DNA of 7,593 nucleotides from Bacteroidota bacterium (GTDB lineage: Bacteria > Bacteroidota > Bacteroidia > Chitinophagales > Chitinophagaceae). Within the stretch, counting starts at the first letter, position 1. Every line of letters starts with the position of its first letter. The notes under the pieces were generated by a model. It was given only the letters and a program-made list of their open reading frames with translations. It was not told where the DNA came from and made no database searches. The translations under genes and the position numbers were made by a program. This document shows, in pieces, positions 1-5,420 of the stretch. The stretch covers positions 1-7,593 of the forward strand of contig VBAU01000001.1 in NCBI GenBank assembly GCA_005883855.1, read 5' to 3'.

Positions 1-1
1 T

Positions 2-907
2 GCTTGCCCAGGTACTGATACCTGCAATCTCTGTATTTCAAACAGCACCAGCATCAGTAAAGTTTTATCCGAAGTGATCGAGGATGAGTATCCCGAATTT
101 CTGTACAACAAGGATATTGCCATCAAGATCAGCGGTTGTATGAACTCTTGCGGACAACATGGAATGGCGTCGATTGGGTTCCACGGCAGTTCGATGAAGG
201 CTAAAGGGCAAGTCCTTCCAGCGTTGCAAGTGCTGATCGGTGGAGGCGTGATGGGTAGTGGGAACGGAAGCATTGCTGACAAAGTGATTAAGGTTCCCAG
301 CAAGCGCGGCCCGGATGTATTGCGGTCGCTGCTCGATGACTTTACAAAAAATCGCCAGAACGGTGAAAGCTATTTGCAATACACACACCGTTTGGGAGGA
401 AAATATTTTTACGAATTGCTAAAACCTCATGCTTCATTAGAAACACTTCTTGCTGAAGATTACATCGATTGGGGACAAGAAGATAAATATGTTACGGCCA
501 TTGGCGTCGGAGAATGTGCAGGTGTTATGATTGATCTTGTGGCCACCTTGATTCTTGAAGCTGAAGAAAAAATACAATGGAGCCAGGAGGGCATTGAAGG
601 TAAAGCATACGCCGATGCCATTTACAATGCCTACTCAGCCTTCATTAATTCTGCTAAAGCTCTGTTACTCCAACAGGGAGTTCAATGCAATACTCAACAT
701 GGCATCCTGAAAGATTTTGACACTCATTTTACTCAACAGGGCTTATATACGACCACAGGTAGTTTCAAAGAAGCCGTTATGCAAATAAACCAGGTGGAAC
801 CTTCGGAAGAATTTGCATTGGGTTATTTGCAGCAGGCGAAAGATTTTGTTGCTTTTGCCAAGCAATACCGGGAACAAGCTGTGCTAGTAGAAAAAGAGGT
901 TGTGTAA
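2..907 (+). CDS. siroheme sulfite (or nitrite) reductase with C-terminal HEPN-like domain, 5' partial
   Basis: The frame is open from base 2, so the N-terminal part lies outside the window; 301 residues are visible. Numbering from the first visible codon, Cys2 and Cys8 (ACPGTDTC, C-x5-C) and Cys46 and Cys50 (SGCMNSCG, C-x3-C) are the four cysteines that bind the coupled siroheme and [4Fe-4S] centre in this superfamily. The usual Pro after the third Cys is Met. After about residue 115 the chain leaves the reductase fold and becomes an all-helical tail (GVGECAGVMIDLVAT, then YADAIYNAYSAFINSAKALLL) that I take to be the HEPN-type extension known from Bacteroidota reductases. Lying beside cysH, cysD, cysN and a siroheme-pathway methyltransferase, it most likely reduces sulfite to sulfide in the cytoplasm; nitrite cannot be excluded from sequence. 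The GTG at 74 is internal, not a start. It ends 7 bp before the convergent methyltransferase stop. Confidence 0.88.
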   Translation, partial: ACPGTDTCNLCISNSTSISKVLSEVIEDEYPEFLYNKDIAIKISGCMNSCGQHGMASIGFHGSSMKAKGQVLPALQVLIGGGVMGSGNGSIADKVIKVPSKRGPDVLRSLLDDFTKNRQNGESYLQYTHRLGGKYFYELLKPHASLETLLAEDYIDWGQEDKYVTAIGVGECAGVMIDLVATLILEAEEKIQWSQEGIEGKAYADAIYNAYSAFINSAKALLLQQGVQCNTQHGILKDFDTHFTQQGLYTTTGSFKEAVMQINQVEPSEEFALGYLQQAKDFVAFAKQYREQAVLVEKEVV

Positions 908-914
908 AAGGAAA

Positions 915-1727
915 TTACTTGGCTAAGAGCAGCTCATTAAATACACTTCCTTTGTCACCGCTCTTAAACCAATTGAATTGCTGGTACAGGTTTACCACTT
1001 TTCCAACGATAATCAGCGACGGTGAACTAAAATTCTTCTCTGAAAAATCTTTCTCACAATTCTTCAGTGTAGTAACATGTACCTGCTGGTGAGCAGTCGT
1101 TGCCTGTTCGATAACAGCCATTGGAGTATTTGGCTTGCGCGTATAACGAAGTAACAATGCAGTGAGGGCATCGATGTTTTTTGCCGCCATGTAAAATACA
1201 AGCGTATCCTGCGAATTGGCCAGCTGCTTCCACATTTCGGGTGTATAATGACTGCATCTATGCACGGTGAGTATTTGCACTCCTCTTGAAAAACCCCTCG
1301 CGGTTAGAGGAATGCCAGCATAACCAGATGCTCCTGATGCAGCGGTAACACGTGGGATTATTTCAAACTCAATTTCATTTACTGCCAGGCATCGTAATTC
1401 GTCGAGCACGTTACTGAAAAAAGCTACATCACCACCTTTCAATCGCAACACTTTTTTCCCCGCCAACGCGTAGCGAACGATGAGTTGATTAATTTCGTCC
1501 TGCGAAATGGAACCGTCGTGGTATCCTTGTTTACCGGTCAGAATAACCTCGGCATTTTTTCTGGCGTGTTCTTCAATGATAGAAGGATTAACCAGTCGAT
1601 CCGTAATGATCACATCAGCCTGGCTGAGCCGCTTTTGTAACTTAAGAGTGATAAGTTCGGGATCACCCGGGCCAGCGCCTGCGATGACAACCTTACCGTC
1701 GATCCATATGTTTTCTTTTTTCCTCAT
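915..1727 (-). CDS. cobA: uroporphyrinogen-III C-methyltransferase (SUMT)
   Basis: It transfers two methyl groups from SAM to uroporphyrinogen III to give precorrin-2, the first step towards siroheme, which the neighbouring reductase needs. The 270 residues match the usual single-domain length. Visible motifs are the SAM-binding GAGPGDPELITLK (17-29), DRLV (43-46), GK (65-66), RLKGGD (95-100) followed by a non-standard VAFFSN instead of PFVFG, TAASGASGYAGIPLT (128-142) and YMAAKN near 180. Residue 126 is Arg (CGT) where family members normally have Gly (PGVT or PGIT). There is no fused dehydrogenase/ferrochelatase (CysG N-terminal) or HemD domain, so those steps must be encoded elsewhere. The ATG lies 7 bp after the cysN stop, with a weak AAAGAA ahead of it, so it is probably cotranscribed with cysHDN. 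Confidence 0.92.
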   Translation of the reverse strand: MRKKENIWIDGKVVIAGAGPGDPELITLKLQKRLSQADVIITDRLVNPSIIEEHARKNAEVILTGKQGYHDGSISQDEINQLIVRYALAGKKVLRLKGGDVAFFSNVLDELRCLAVNEIEFEIIPRVTAASGASGYAGIPLTARGFSRGVQILTVHRCSHYTPEMWKQLANSQDTLVFYMAAKNIDALTALLLRYTRKPNTPMAVIEQATTAHQQVHVTTLKNCEKDFSEKNFSSPSLIIVGKVVNLYQQFNWFKSGDKGSVFNELLLAK

Positions 1728-1734
1728 CGTTCTT

Positions 1735-2310
1735 TTATTGAATCATACACGCTCCTACGGTCACATTGCTGGTTTCATCAATTAAGATCGCACCTCCATT
1801 TGTCCTTAGATCCGTGTAGGAGTCATAAGGAATTTCTGACGCCGTTTTGATTTTGGCCTTCACAATGTCATTTAACCCCACAGTAGAAGGGTTATATTCT
1901 TTCTCCAGCGTATTTACATTCAGCTTGTATTCGATCTCGCGCACCACACTTCTTACAACACGACTATTCAGCTGCATGTAATATTTATTCCCGGGTAACA
2001 GCGGTTTATTGTCCATCAAGCAAAGAAGAACATCCAATTCATTGCTCAACTTGGGTTGATTGTCATTTTTTACGATCACATCTCCGCGGCTAACATCAAT
2101 GTCGTCTTCAAGTTGAATAACCACACTTTGCTGGGCGAAAGCTTCATCAACATGCGCCCCACCAATCTCAACCGATTTAATTGTACTTTTTAATCCTGAG
2201 GGAAAAACGGTTATTTTATCACCTTTCTTATAGATGCCACTGATAATTTTACCGGCGTATCCACGATAGTCATGCAGCTCCTCTGTTTGAGGACGAATTA
2301 CATACTGCAC
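1735..2310 (-). CDS. cysN: sulfate adenylyltransferase subunit 1, C-terminal fragment (domains II-III, out of frame with the N-terminal part)
   Basis: This is the remainder of the GTP-dependent subunit of ATP sulfurylase. It starts at QYVIRPQTEELHDYRGYAGKI, the canonical start of the beta-barrel domain II, and runs to DETSNVTVGACMIQ, a normal CysN C-terminus. The first codon shown is GTG, the internal Val of FPVQYVIRP; it is not a credible native start and has no ribosome binding site. The frame is open further upstream to 2364, adding [17 protein letters not shown], which also matches CysN. The N-terminal GTPase part lies just upstream in another frame, so this piece is the downstream half of one disrupted gene. 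There is no APS kinase fusion. Both halves look otherwise well conserved, which points to a recent lesion or an assembly error. Confidence 0.85.
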   Translation of the reverse strand: MQYVIRPQTEELHDYRGYAGKIISGIYKKGDKITVFPSGLKSTIKSVEIGGAHVDEAFAQQSVVIQLEDDIDVSRGDVIVKNDNQPKLSNELDVLLCLMDNKPLLPGNKYYMQLNSRVVRSVVREIEYKLNVNTLEKEYNPSTVGLNDIVKAKIKTASEIPYDSYTDLRTNGGAILIDETSNVTVGACMIQ

Positions 2311-2351
2311 TGGGAATCTTGCGTCGGTAATATTTACTTCTTGCTGTATCT

Positions 2352-2933
2352 CTACGTTCTCGAGGACTTCTCAACGATATTGTCGCCATTCAAAGCACTA
2401 ACCGGGATATAATGAACGTCATGCAAATTCAATGACTTCAATACCTCGGCATAATCGATCACAATGTCATTGAACACATCCTGTGAATATTCAACAAGAT
2501 CCATTTTGTTAATAGCGATCACCACATGAGGGATGTTGAGCAACGATGCAATGATCGAATGCCTGCGTGTTTGTTCCACCACACCCTGTCTCGCATCGAT
2601 CAAAATAATTATGAGATTGGCATTGGACGCACCTGTTATCATGTTGCGGGTGTATTGCACATGGCCCGGTGCATCGGCAATGATGAATTTTCGTTTTGGC
2701 GTGGAAAAATAACGATAGGCCACATCAATGGTAATTCCCTGCTCACGTTCCGCGCGCAGGCCATCGGTTAGGTAGGCCAGGTCAATGCCACCGGCCTCCT
2801 TGTTCTTACTCTGCCTTTCGAGCTGCTCGAGTTGATCAATCAAAATATTCTTGCTATCGTATAGCAAACGGCCGATTAAAGTACTCTTGCCATCGTCGAC
2901 ACTTCCCGCGGTAATAAATCTTAAAATGTCCAT
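2352..2933 (-). CDS. cysN: sulfate adenylyltransferase subunit 1, N-terminal GTPase fragment (truncated by frameshift)
   Basis: This is the GTPase domain of the ATP sulfurylase regulatory subunit, which couples GTP hydrolysis to APS synthesis by CysD. All G motifs are present: G1 GSVDDGKST (10-18), G2 Thr in GITID (66-70), G3 DAPGH (87-91), G4 NKMD (142-145) and G5 SALNG (179-183). True homology ends at IVEKS (residue 190); SRT and a TAG follow in the wrong frame. Relative to E. coli CysN, about 14 residues (the MPWYxGxTLLE segment) plus one base are missing at 2364/2365, after which the downstream frame resumes at LENVEIQ. Intact, the protein would be about 413 residues. The ATG has no clear Shine-Dalgarno sequence and lies 240 bp after the cysD stop, unusually far for a cysD-cysN pair. 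The fragment might fold but lacks domains II and III, so I expect no normal function. Confidence 0.88.
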   Translation of the reverse strand: MDILRFITAGSVDDGKSTLIGRLLYDSKNILIDQLEQLERQSKNKEAGGIDLAYLTDGLRAEREQGITIDVAYRYFSTPKRKFIIADAPGHVQYTRNMITGASNANLIIILIDARQGVVEQTRRHSIIASLLNIPHVVIAINKMDLVEYSQDVFNDIVIDYAEVLKSLNLHDVHYIPVSALNGDNIVEKSSRT

Positions 2934-3173
2934 CGATTACCTTATTGTTTACAACCTTATTTATTTTACCACCTGCATTGCTACTGTCATCGCCTGTTGT
3001 GTCACTCACTGCATCGTTCCGGAATCCTTATCATCTTGTTACGACCCCGCTACGAGATTTGCTGCCGACCAAAATTGAAGCCCTCCGGGGGTGCAGTCAA
3101 AAAAATCATTTTACCAAAGACATTTTATAACATTCTCGCACTTCACATTCACAATTCACCATTGACCATTCAC
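2934..3173. other. cysD-cysN intergenic region with GC-richer repeat-like block
   Basis: This 240-bp gap carries no credible gene. From the cysD side it contains heptamer repeats (3142-3175), an AT-rich stretch with a run of seven A on the + strand near 3098-3104, then a GC-richer block at about 2975-3097. Within the block are an imperfect inverted repeat (ATCTTGT at 3033-3039 and ACGAGAT at 3052-3058, seven pairs with one G-U on the + strand RNA, 12-nt loop), the 8-bp palindrome TTCCGGAA near 3018-3025, the complementary pair ACTGCA (3008-3013) and TGCAGT (3092-3097), and CCCTCCGGGGG at 3081-3091. The composition differs from the flanks. It looks like an inserted intergenic repeat element or a structured RNA spacer; I cannot tell which. 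A + strand frame of 89 codons crosses it into antisense cysD and looks spurious. Confidence 0.45.
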
Positions 3174-3175
3174 CT
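3142..3175. repeat. imperfect heptamer tandem repeat (TTCACNA)
   Basis: Five consecutive units read on the + strand: TTCACA (one base short), TTCACAA, TTCACCA, TTGACCA and TTCACCT. The array abuts and overlaps the cysD stop codon (complement of 3174-3176). On the transcribed minus strand it reads as GTGAAT-type repeats. The units have diverged, so it is probably an old slippage product or one end of a dispersed intergenic element. No function is apparent. Confidence 0.6.
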
Positions 3176-4082
3176 AGAAATACCCACCCTTCTTCCTGTC
3201 TTCCATCGCCGCCTCAGTAACTTTATCATCAATTCTTGTCTCTCCCCTTTCACTGATCCTTGTTAAAATTATCTCATTGACTACCTCATCTAAGGTTACC
3301 GCATTTGATTCTACCGCAGCCGTGCAAGTCATGTCACCAACTGTTCGGTAGCGAACGTTCTTTTTCAAAATAACATCCGTGTCATCAATGCGAATAAAAG
3401 GTGACACGGCTACCAACTGCCCCTCGTGCTCTATCACTTCGCGCTCGTGAGCAAAATAAATTGACGGCAGAGCAATGTTCCCTTTTCTAATATAATTCCA
3501 TACGTCCAGTTCTGTCCAGTTGCTAATCGGGAAGGCACGAACATTTTCGCCTTTGTGAATACGACCATTGTAAGTACTCCATAACTCTGGTCTTTGCAGT
3601 TTTGGATTCCACTGGCCAAACTCATCTCTCACTGAAAAAATTCTTTCTTTAGCTCTCGCCTTTTCCTCATCTCGTCTTCCACCGCCGATACAGGCATCGC
3701 ACTTTAACTCCTCAATCGTATCAAGCAAAGTATAAGTTTGTAACCAGTTGCGACTCGCAAATTTTCCCTTAGGTTCCGTCAGGTTCCTTGCCTTAATTGT
3801 TTGCTCCACCTTGCGAACAATTAAGTTTGCTCCAATTTGATCCACGAGCCGGTCACGAAATTCTAATGCTTCGGGAAAATTATGGCCGGTATCGATATGC
3901 ACGAGAGGGAAAGGAATTTTGCCAGGGGCAAATGCCTTGCGAGCGAGATGTACGAGCGTAATAGAATCTTTTCCGCCGCTGAACAACAGCACGGGCCGCT
4001 CAAACTGTGCAGCTATTTCGCGAAATATATGTATGCTTTCTGTTTCAAGTTGCTCCAGATAGTCCAGTCGATATTCACTCAT
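3174..4082 (-). CDS. cysD: sulfate adenylyltransferase subunit 2
   Basis: This is the catalytic subunit of ATP sulfurylase, an N-type ATP pyrophosphatase of the PAPS reductase-like fold. It adenylates sulfate to APS together with the CysN GTPase. Starting at the ATG at 4082 gives 302 residues, the same length as E. coli CysD. Motifs are the PP-loop SGGKDS (35-40), HIDTGHNFPE (62-71), GGGRRDEEKARAKERIFSVRD (133-153), QRPELW (163-168), FPISNWTELDVW (184-195) and a C-terminus in KKGGYF. An in-frame TTG at 4094 would add MFNN, but the ATG fits the family better. The cysH stop is 33 bp upstream of the ATG, so the two genes are surely cotranscribed. The product appears intact, which contrasts with its partner CysN. 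Confidence 0.95.
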   Translation of the reverse strand: MSEYRLDYLEQLETESIHIFREIAAQFERPVLLFSGGKDSITLVHLARKAFAPGKIPFPLVHIDTGHNFPEALEFRDRLVDQIGANLIVRKVEQTIKARNLTEPKGKFASRNWLQTYTLLDTIEELKCDACIGGGRRDEEKARAKERIFSVRDEFGQWNPKLQRPELWSTYNGRIHKGENVRAFPISNWTELDVWNYIRKGNIALPSIYFAHEREVIEHEGQLVAVSPFIRIDDTDVILKKNVRYRTVGDMTCTAAVESNAVTLDEVVNEIILTRISERGETRIDDKVTEAAMEDRKKGGYF

Positions 4083-4115
4083 ATTATTAAACAATCAGTT
4101 TGAGGGTTTAGAAAA

Positions 4116-4829
4116 TTATTTCGTAGTTGCGGGAGCCTGCACATGCAGGCCACACTCCTTTTGCGATGTTTCCCACCACCATCTGCCAGCCCTTGGATCC
4201 TCGCCTGGCTCAATCGCTTTTGTACATGGTGCGCAACCGATGCTGATAAAACCCTTATCATGCAAAGGATTGTAAGGCACATAAAACTCCTTTATGTAAT
4301 CCAGCACATCTGCATACGTCCAACGCAATAAAGGATTGAACTTATACAACTGCTTATCTTCAAGCCATTCGATCATCGGCATTTCCTTTCGGTTGTCGGA
4401 TTGTTCTGCACGCAGGCCAGTGATCCACACGCTGGCACCCTGCAGTGCCCGATTAAGCGGTTTCACCTTGCGTATATGGCAACACTGTTTTCTGTTTTCA
4501 ACCGATTCATAAAAGCTATTAACGCCTTTTGACGTGACAAATTCCTCTACGTCGTTCGCATCCGGGAAATATACCTGTATAGTTTTCTTATACCTGGCAA
4601 TAGTTCGCTCCAGTAATTCATAGGCCTCACCGAACAGTCTGCCGGTATCGAGCGTGAATATTTTTATTGGCAAATTGTTTTTAAAAATAGCATCCGTGAT
4701 CACCTGGTCTTCCTGCCCCAGTGACGATGAAAAAACAACTTGGCCCGGAAACAGATCGCTTACCATTTCCAGTCCTTCATTTAAGGACGCATTTTCGATT
4801 TTTTGTATGTCGGTTTTACTTAGTCTCAT
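4116..4829 (-). CDS. cysH: CysH-family adenylylsulfate (APS) reductase, Fe-S type
   Basis: It reduces activated sulfate to sulfite with thioredoxin-type electron donors in the cytoplasm. The 237 residues show the nucleotide-binding SSSLGQED (34-41), LDTGRLF (60-66), a first Cys pair QCCHIRKVKPL (Cys116-Cys117), TGLRAEQS (137-144), a second pair GCAPC (Cys199 and Cys202), GEDPRAGRWWW (209-219) and the catalytic KECGLH (Cys226). The two Cys pairs are the [4Fe-4S] ligands that mark APS reductases; enteric PAPS reductases lack them. With no APS kinase visible in the window, direct APS reduction is the likely route. The ATG is preceded by AAGGGCGGAA, a partial Shine-Dalgarno. A 24-codon upstream frame overlaps its start by 14 bases. 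It is the first cys gene of the minus-strand run. Confidence 0.93.
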   Translation of the reverse strand: MRLSKTDIQKIENASLNEGLEMVSDLFPGQVVFSSSLGQEDQVITDAIFKNNLPIKIFTLDTGRLFGEAYELLERTIARYKKTIQVYFPDANDVEEFVTSKGVNSFYESVENRKQCCHIRKVKPLNRALQGASVWITGLRAEQSDNRKEMPMIEWLEDKQLYKFNPLLRWTYADVLDYIKEFYVPYNPLHDKGFISIGCAPCTKAIEPGEDPRAGRWWWETSQKECGLHVQAPATTK

Positions 4830-4890
4830 TTCCGCCCTTATAAATTCGGCCGAGAAAATTCGGAGCTAAATCTCCGAGACGAAGTGCCAT
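4816..4890 (-). pseudogene. 24-codon upstream ORF with 1-Cys peroxiredoxin-like N-terminus (remnant or leader peptide)
   Basis: An ATG at 4890 opens a 24-codon frame beginning MALRLGDLAPNF, very like the N-terminus of 1-Cys (Prdx6-type) peroxiredoxins, typically M(A/S)LRLGDxAP(N/D)F. After residue 12 the similarity stops, and LGRIYKGGNETK leads to a TAA inside cysH codons 4-5. The frame therefore overlaps the cysH ATG by 14 bases and could be translationally coupled to it. Two readings are possible: the 5' stub of a deleted peroxiredoxin gene, or a functional leader peptide. It contains no Cys codons, which argues against classical cysteine attenuation. The likeness is recalled from family knowledge and is short, so chance similarity remains possible. 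Confidence 0.4.
4860..4877 (-). promoter_or_regulatory. leader hairpin upstream of cysH
   Basis: TCGGAG (4860-4865) and CTCCGA (4872-4877) form a perfect 6-bp stem with a 6-nt loop in the predicted cysH 5' leader, inside the small upstream reading frame. No U-run follows, so it is not an obvious intrinsic terminator. It could modulate translation of the leader frame or be incidental. Confidence 0.3.
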
Positions 4891-4920
4891 AATTGTCAAT
4901 TTTTATTATAAAATGAACTT

Positions 4921-4951
4921 CGAAATTACACTAAAAACAATACCCTACCAA
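4921..4951 (-). promoter_or_regulatory. candidate Bacteroidota-type promoter for cysH
   Basis: On the minus strand a TTG (complement of 4949-4951) is followed after 20 bases by TAATTTCG (complement of 4921-4928), one mismatch from the Bacteroidota -7 element TAnnTTTG, at close to the usual 19-21 spacing. Transcription would start near 4913 and give a leader of about 84 nt before the cysH ATG. The TTG is the exact centre of the CCTAC-TTG-GTAGG palindrome. The match was found by eye only. Confidence 0.42.
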
Positions 4952-4956
4952 GTAGG
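4944..4956. promoter_or_regulatory. palindrome CCTAC-N3-GTAGG, candidate Rrf2 operator
   Basis: This perfect 5-bp inverted repeat with a 3-base centre lies between the Rrf2 gene and cysH and covers the TTG of the candidate -33 element. A repressor bound here would block RNA polymerase. Rrf2 proteins bind as dimers to inverted repeats, and the adjacent gene encodes one, so pairing them is reasonable but unproven. Confidence 0.4.
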
Positions 4957-4992
4957 TGGACTTCATTATGAATTCTTTCGGGAAACAATCGT

Positions 4993-5006
4993 TAGTAACT
5001 TTACTA
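4993..5006. promoter_or_regulatory. palindrome TAGTAA-N2-TTACTA after the Rrf2 stop
   Basis: This perfect 6-bp inverted repeat with a 2-base centre directly follows the Rrf2 stop codon and lies about 50 bp upstream of the CCTAC palindrome. It is AT-rich with no U-run, so a terminator role is weak. A second operator site or chance are both possible. Confidence 0.28.
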
Positions 5007-5414
5007 TCAGTTGGTAAGATCCTGCAAAGTTCGATGCTCAAGAATGCCTAAAGTGGCATCCCGTACGAGTATCATGGTATCGTGCAAGGCGCAATACTCC
5101 TCATTGCAGTTTTTGCATCGTTCGTAAAAATAGAGGCTCACACACGGCAGCATAGCTATAGGTCCGTCCACAATTCGGATCACATTAGCCATATGGGTTT
5201 TTGAGGGGTGATTTTTGATATAATAGCCTCCGCCTTTTCCTTTTTTGCTTTCCAGGATACCAGCCTTTTTTAGTTCCAACAGGATATTCTCCAGAAATTT
5301 CAGAGGTATCTTCTTCTTTTTCGAGATCTCAGAAATAAGCACAGGCCCCTGGTCATACTTCTCCACCAGGTGGGTCAGAGCCCTAAACGCATATTGTGCC
5401 TTTCTTGATAGCAT
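5007..5414 (-). CDS. Rrf2-family transcriptional regulator with Cys cluster
   Basis: A 135-residue Rrf2 protein. The N-terminal winged helix-turn-helix (residues 1-65) includes MLSRKAQYAFRALTHL, the recognition region ISEISKKKKIPLKFLENIL (27-45) and the wing SKKGKGGGYYI (56-66). Four cysteines follow: Cys91 (PCVS), Cys100, Cys103 and Cys108, spaced C-x8-C-x2-C-x4-C. This differs from the C-x5-C-x5-C of IscR. It could hold a [2Fe-2S] cluster or act as a thiol switch, but the ligand cannot be assigned from sequence. Its place upstream of cysHDN suggests it senses cysteine, Fe-S or redox status and controls sulfate assimilation, possibly through the palindrome at 4944-4956. The ATG lies 6 bp after the OsmC stop with no clear Shine-Dalgarno, so it is probably expressed with the OsmC gene. 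Confidence 0.9.
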   Translation of the reverse strand: MLSRKAQYAFRALTHLVEKYDQGPVLISEISKKKKIPLKFLENILLELKKAGILESKKGKGGGYYIKNHPSKTHMANVIRIVDGPIAMLPCVSLYFYERCKNCNEEYCALHDTMILVRDATLGILEHRTLQDLTN

Positions 5415-5420
5415 AGCAGG

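Noticed and set aside
65..388. 107-codon minus-strand frame opposite the reductase
   Set aside because: It is antisense to the conserved siroheme-binding region and encodes no recognisable motif.
2352..2364. Programmed ribosomal frameshift joining the two cysN halves
   Set aside because: No slippery heptamer or stimulatory structure is evident at the junction, and about 14 conserved residues are absent, so slippage could not restore the full protein.
3142..3175. CRISPR-like repeat
   Set aside because: The units are seven bases, contiguous, without spacers; this is simple tandem repetition.
2997..3266. 89-codon + strand frame across the cysD-cysN gap as a gene
   Set aside because: Half of it is antisense to the conserved end of cysD and the rest lies in the repeat-like block; the peptide has no recognisable domain.
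4083..4094. TTG at 4094 as the cysD start
   Set aside because: The ATG at 4082 gives 302 residues, the usual length, and an N-terminus (SEYRLDYLEQLE) that matches the family; TTG adds only four unmatched residues.
4860..4877. Intrinsic terminator upstream of cysH
   Set aside because: The stem is only 6 bp and no U-run follows on either strand.
4830..5006. SAM or cysteine-related riboswitch in the cysH leader
   Set aside because: The predicted leader is about 84 nt with one short hairpin and no multi-helix junction or recognisable riboswitch core.
5007..5414. Calling the Rrf2 protein IscR, CymR or NsrR
   Set aside because: The Cys spacing C-x8-C-x2-C-x4-C differs from IscR, and nothing visible fixes the ligand, so only the family is assigned.
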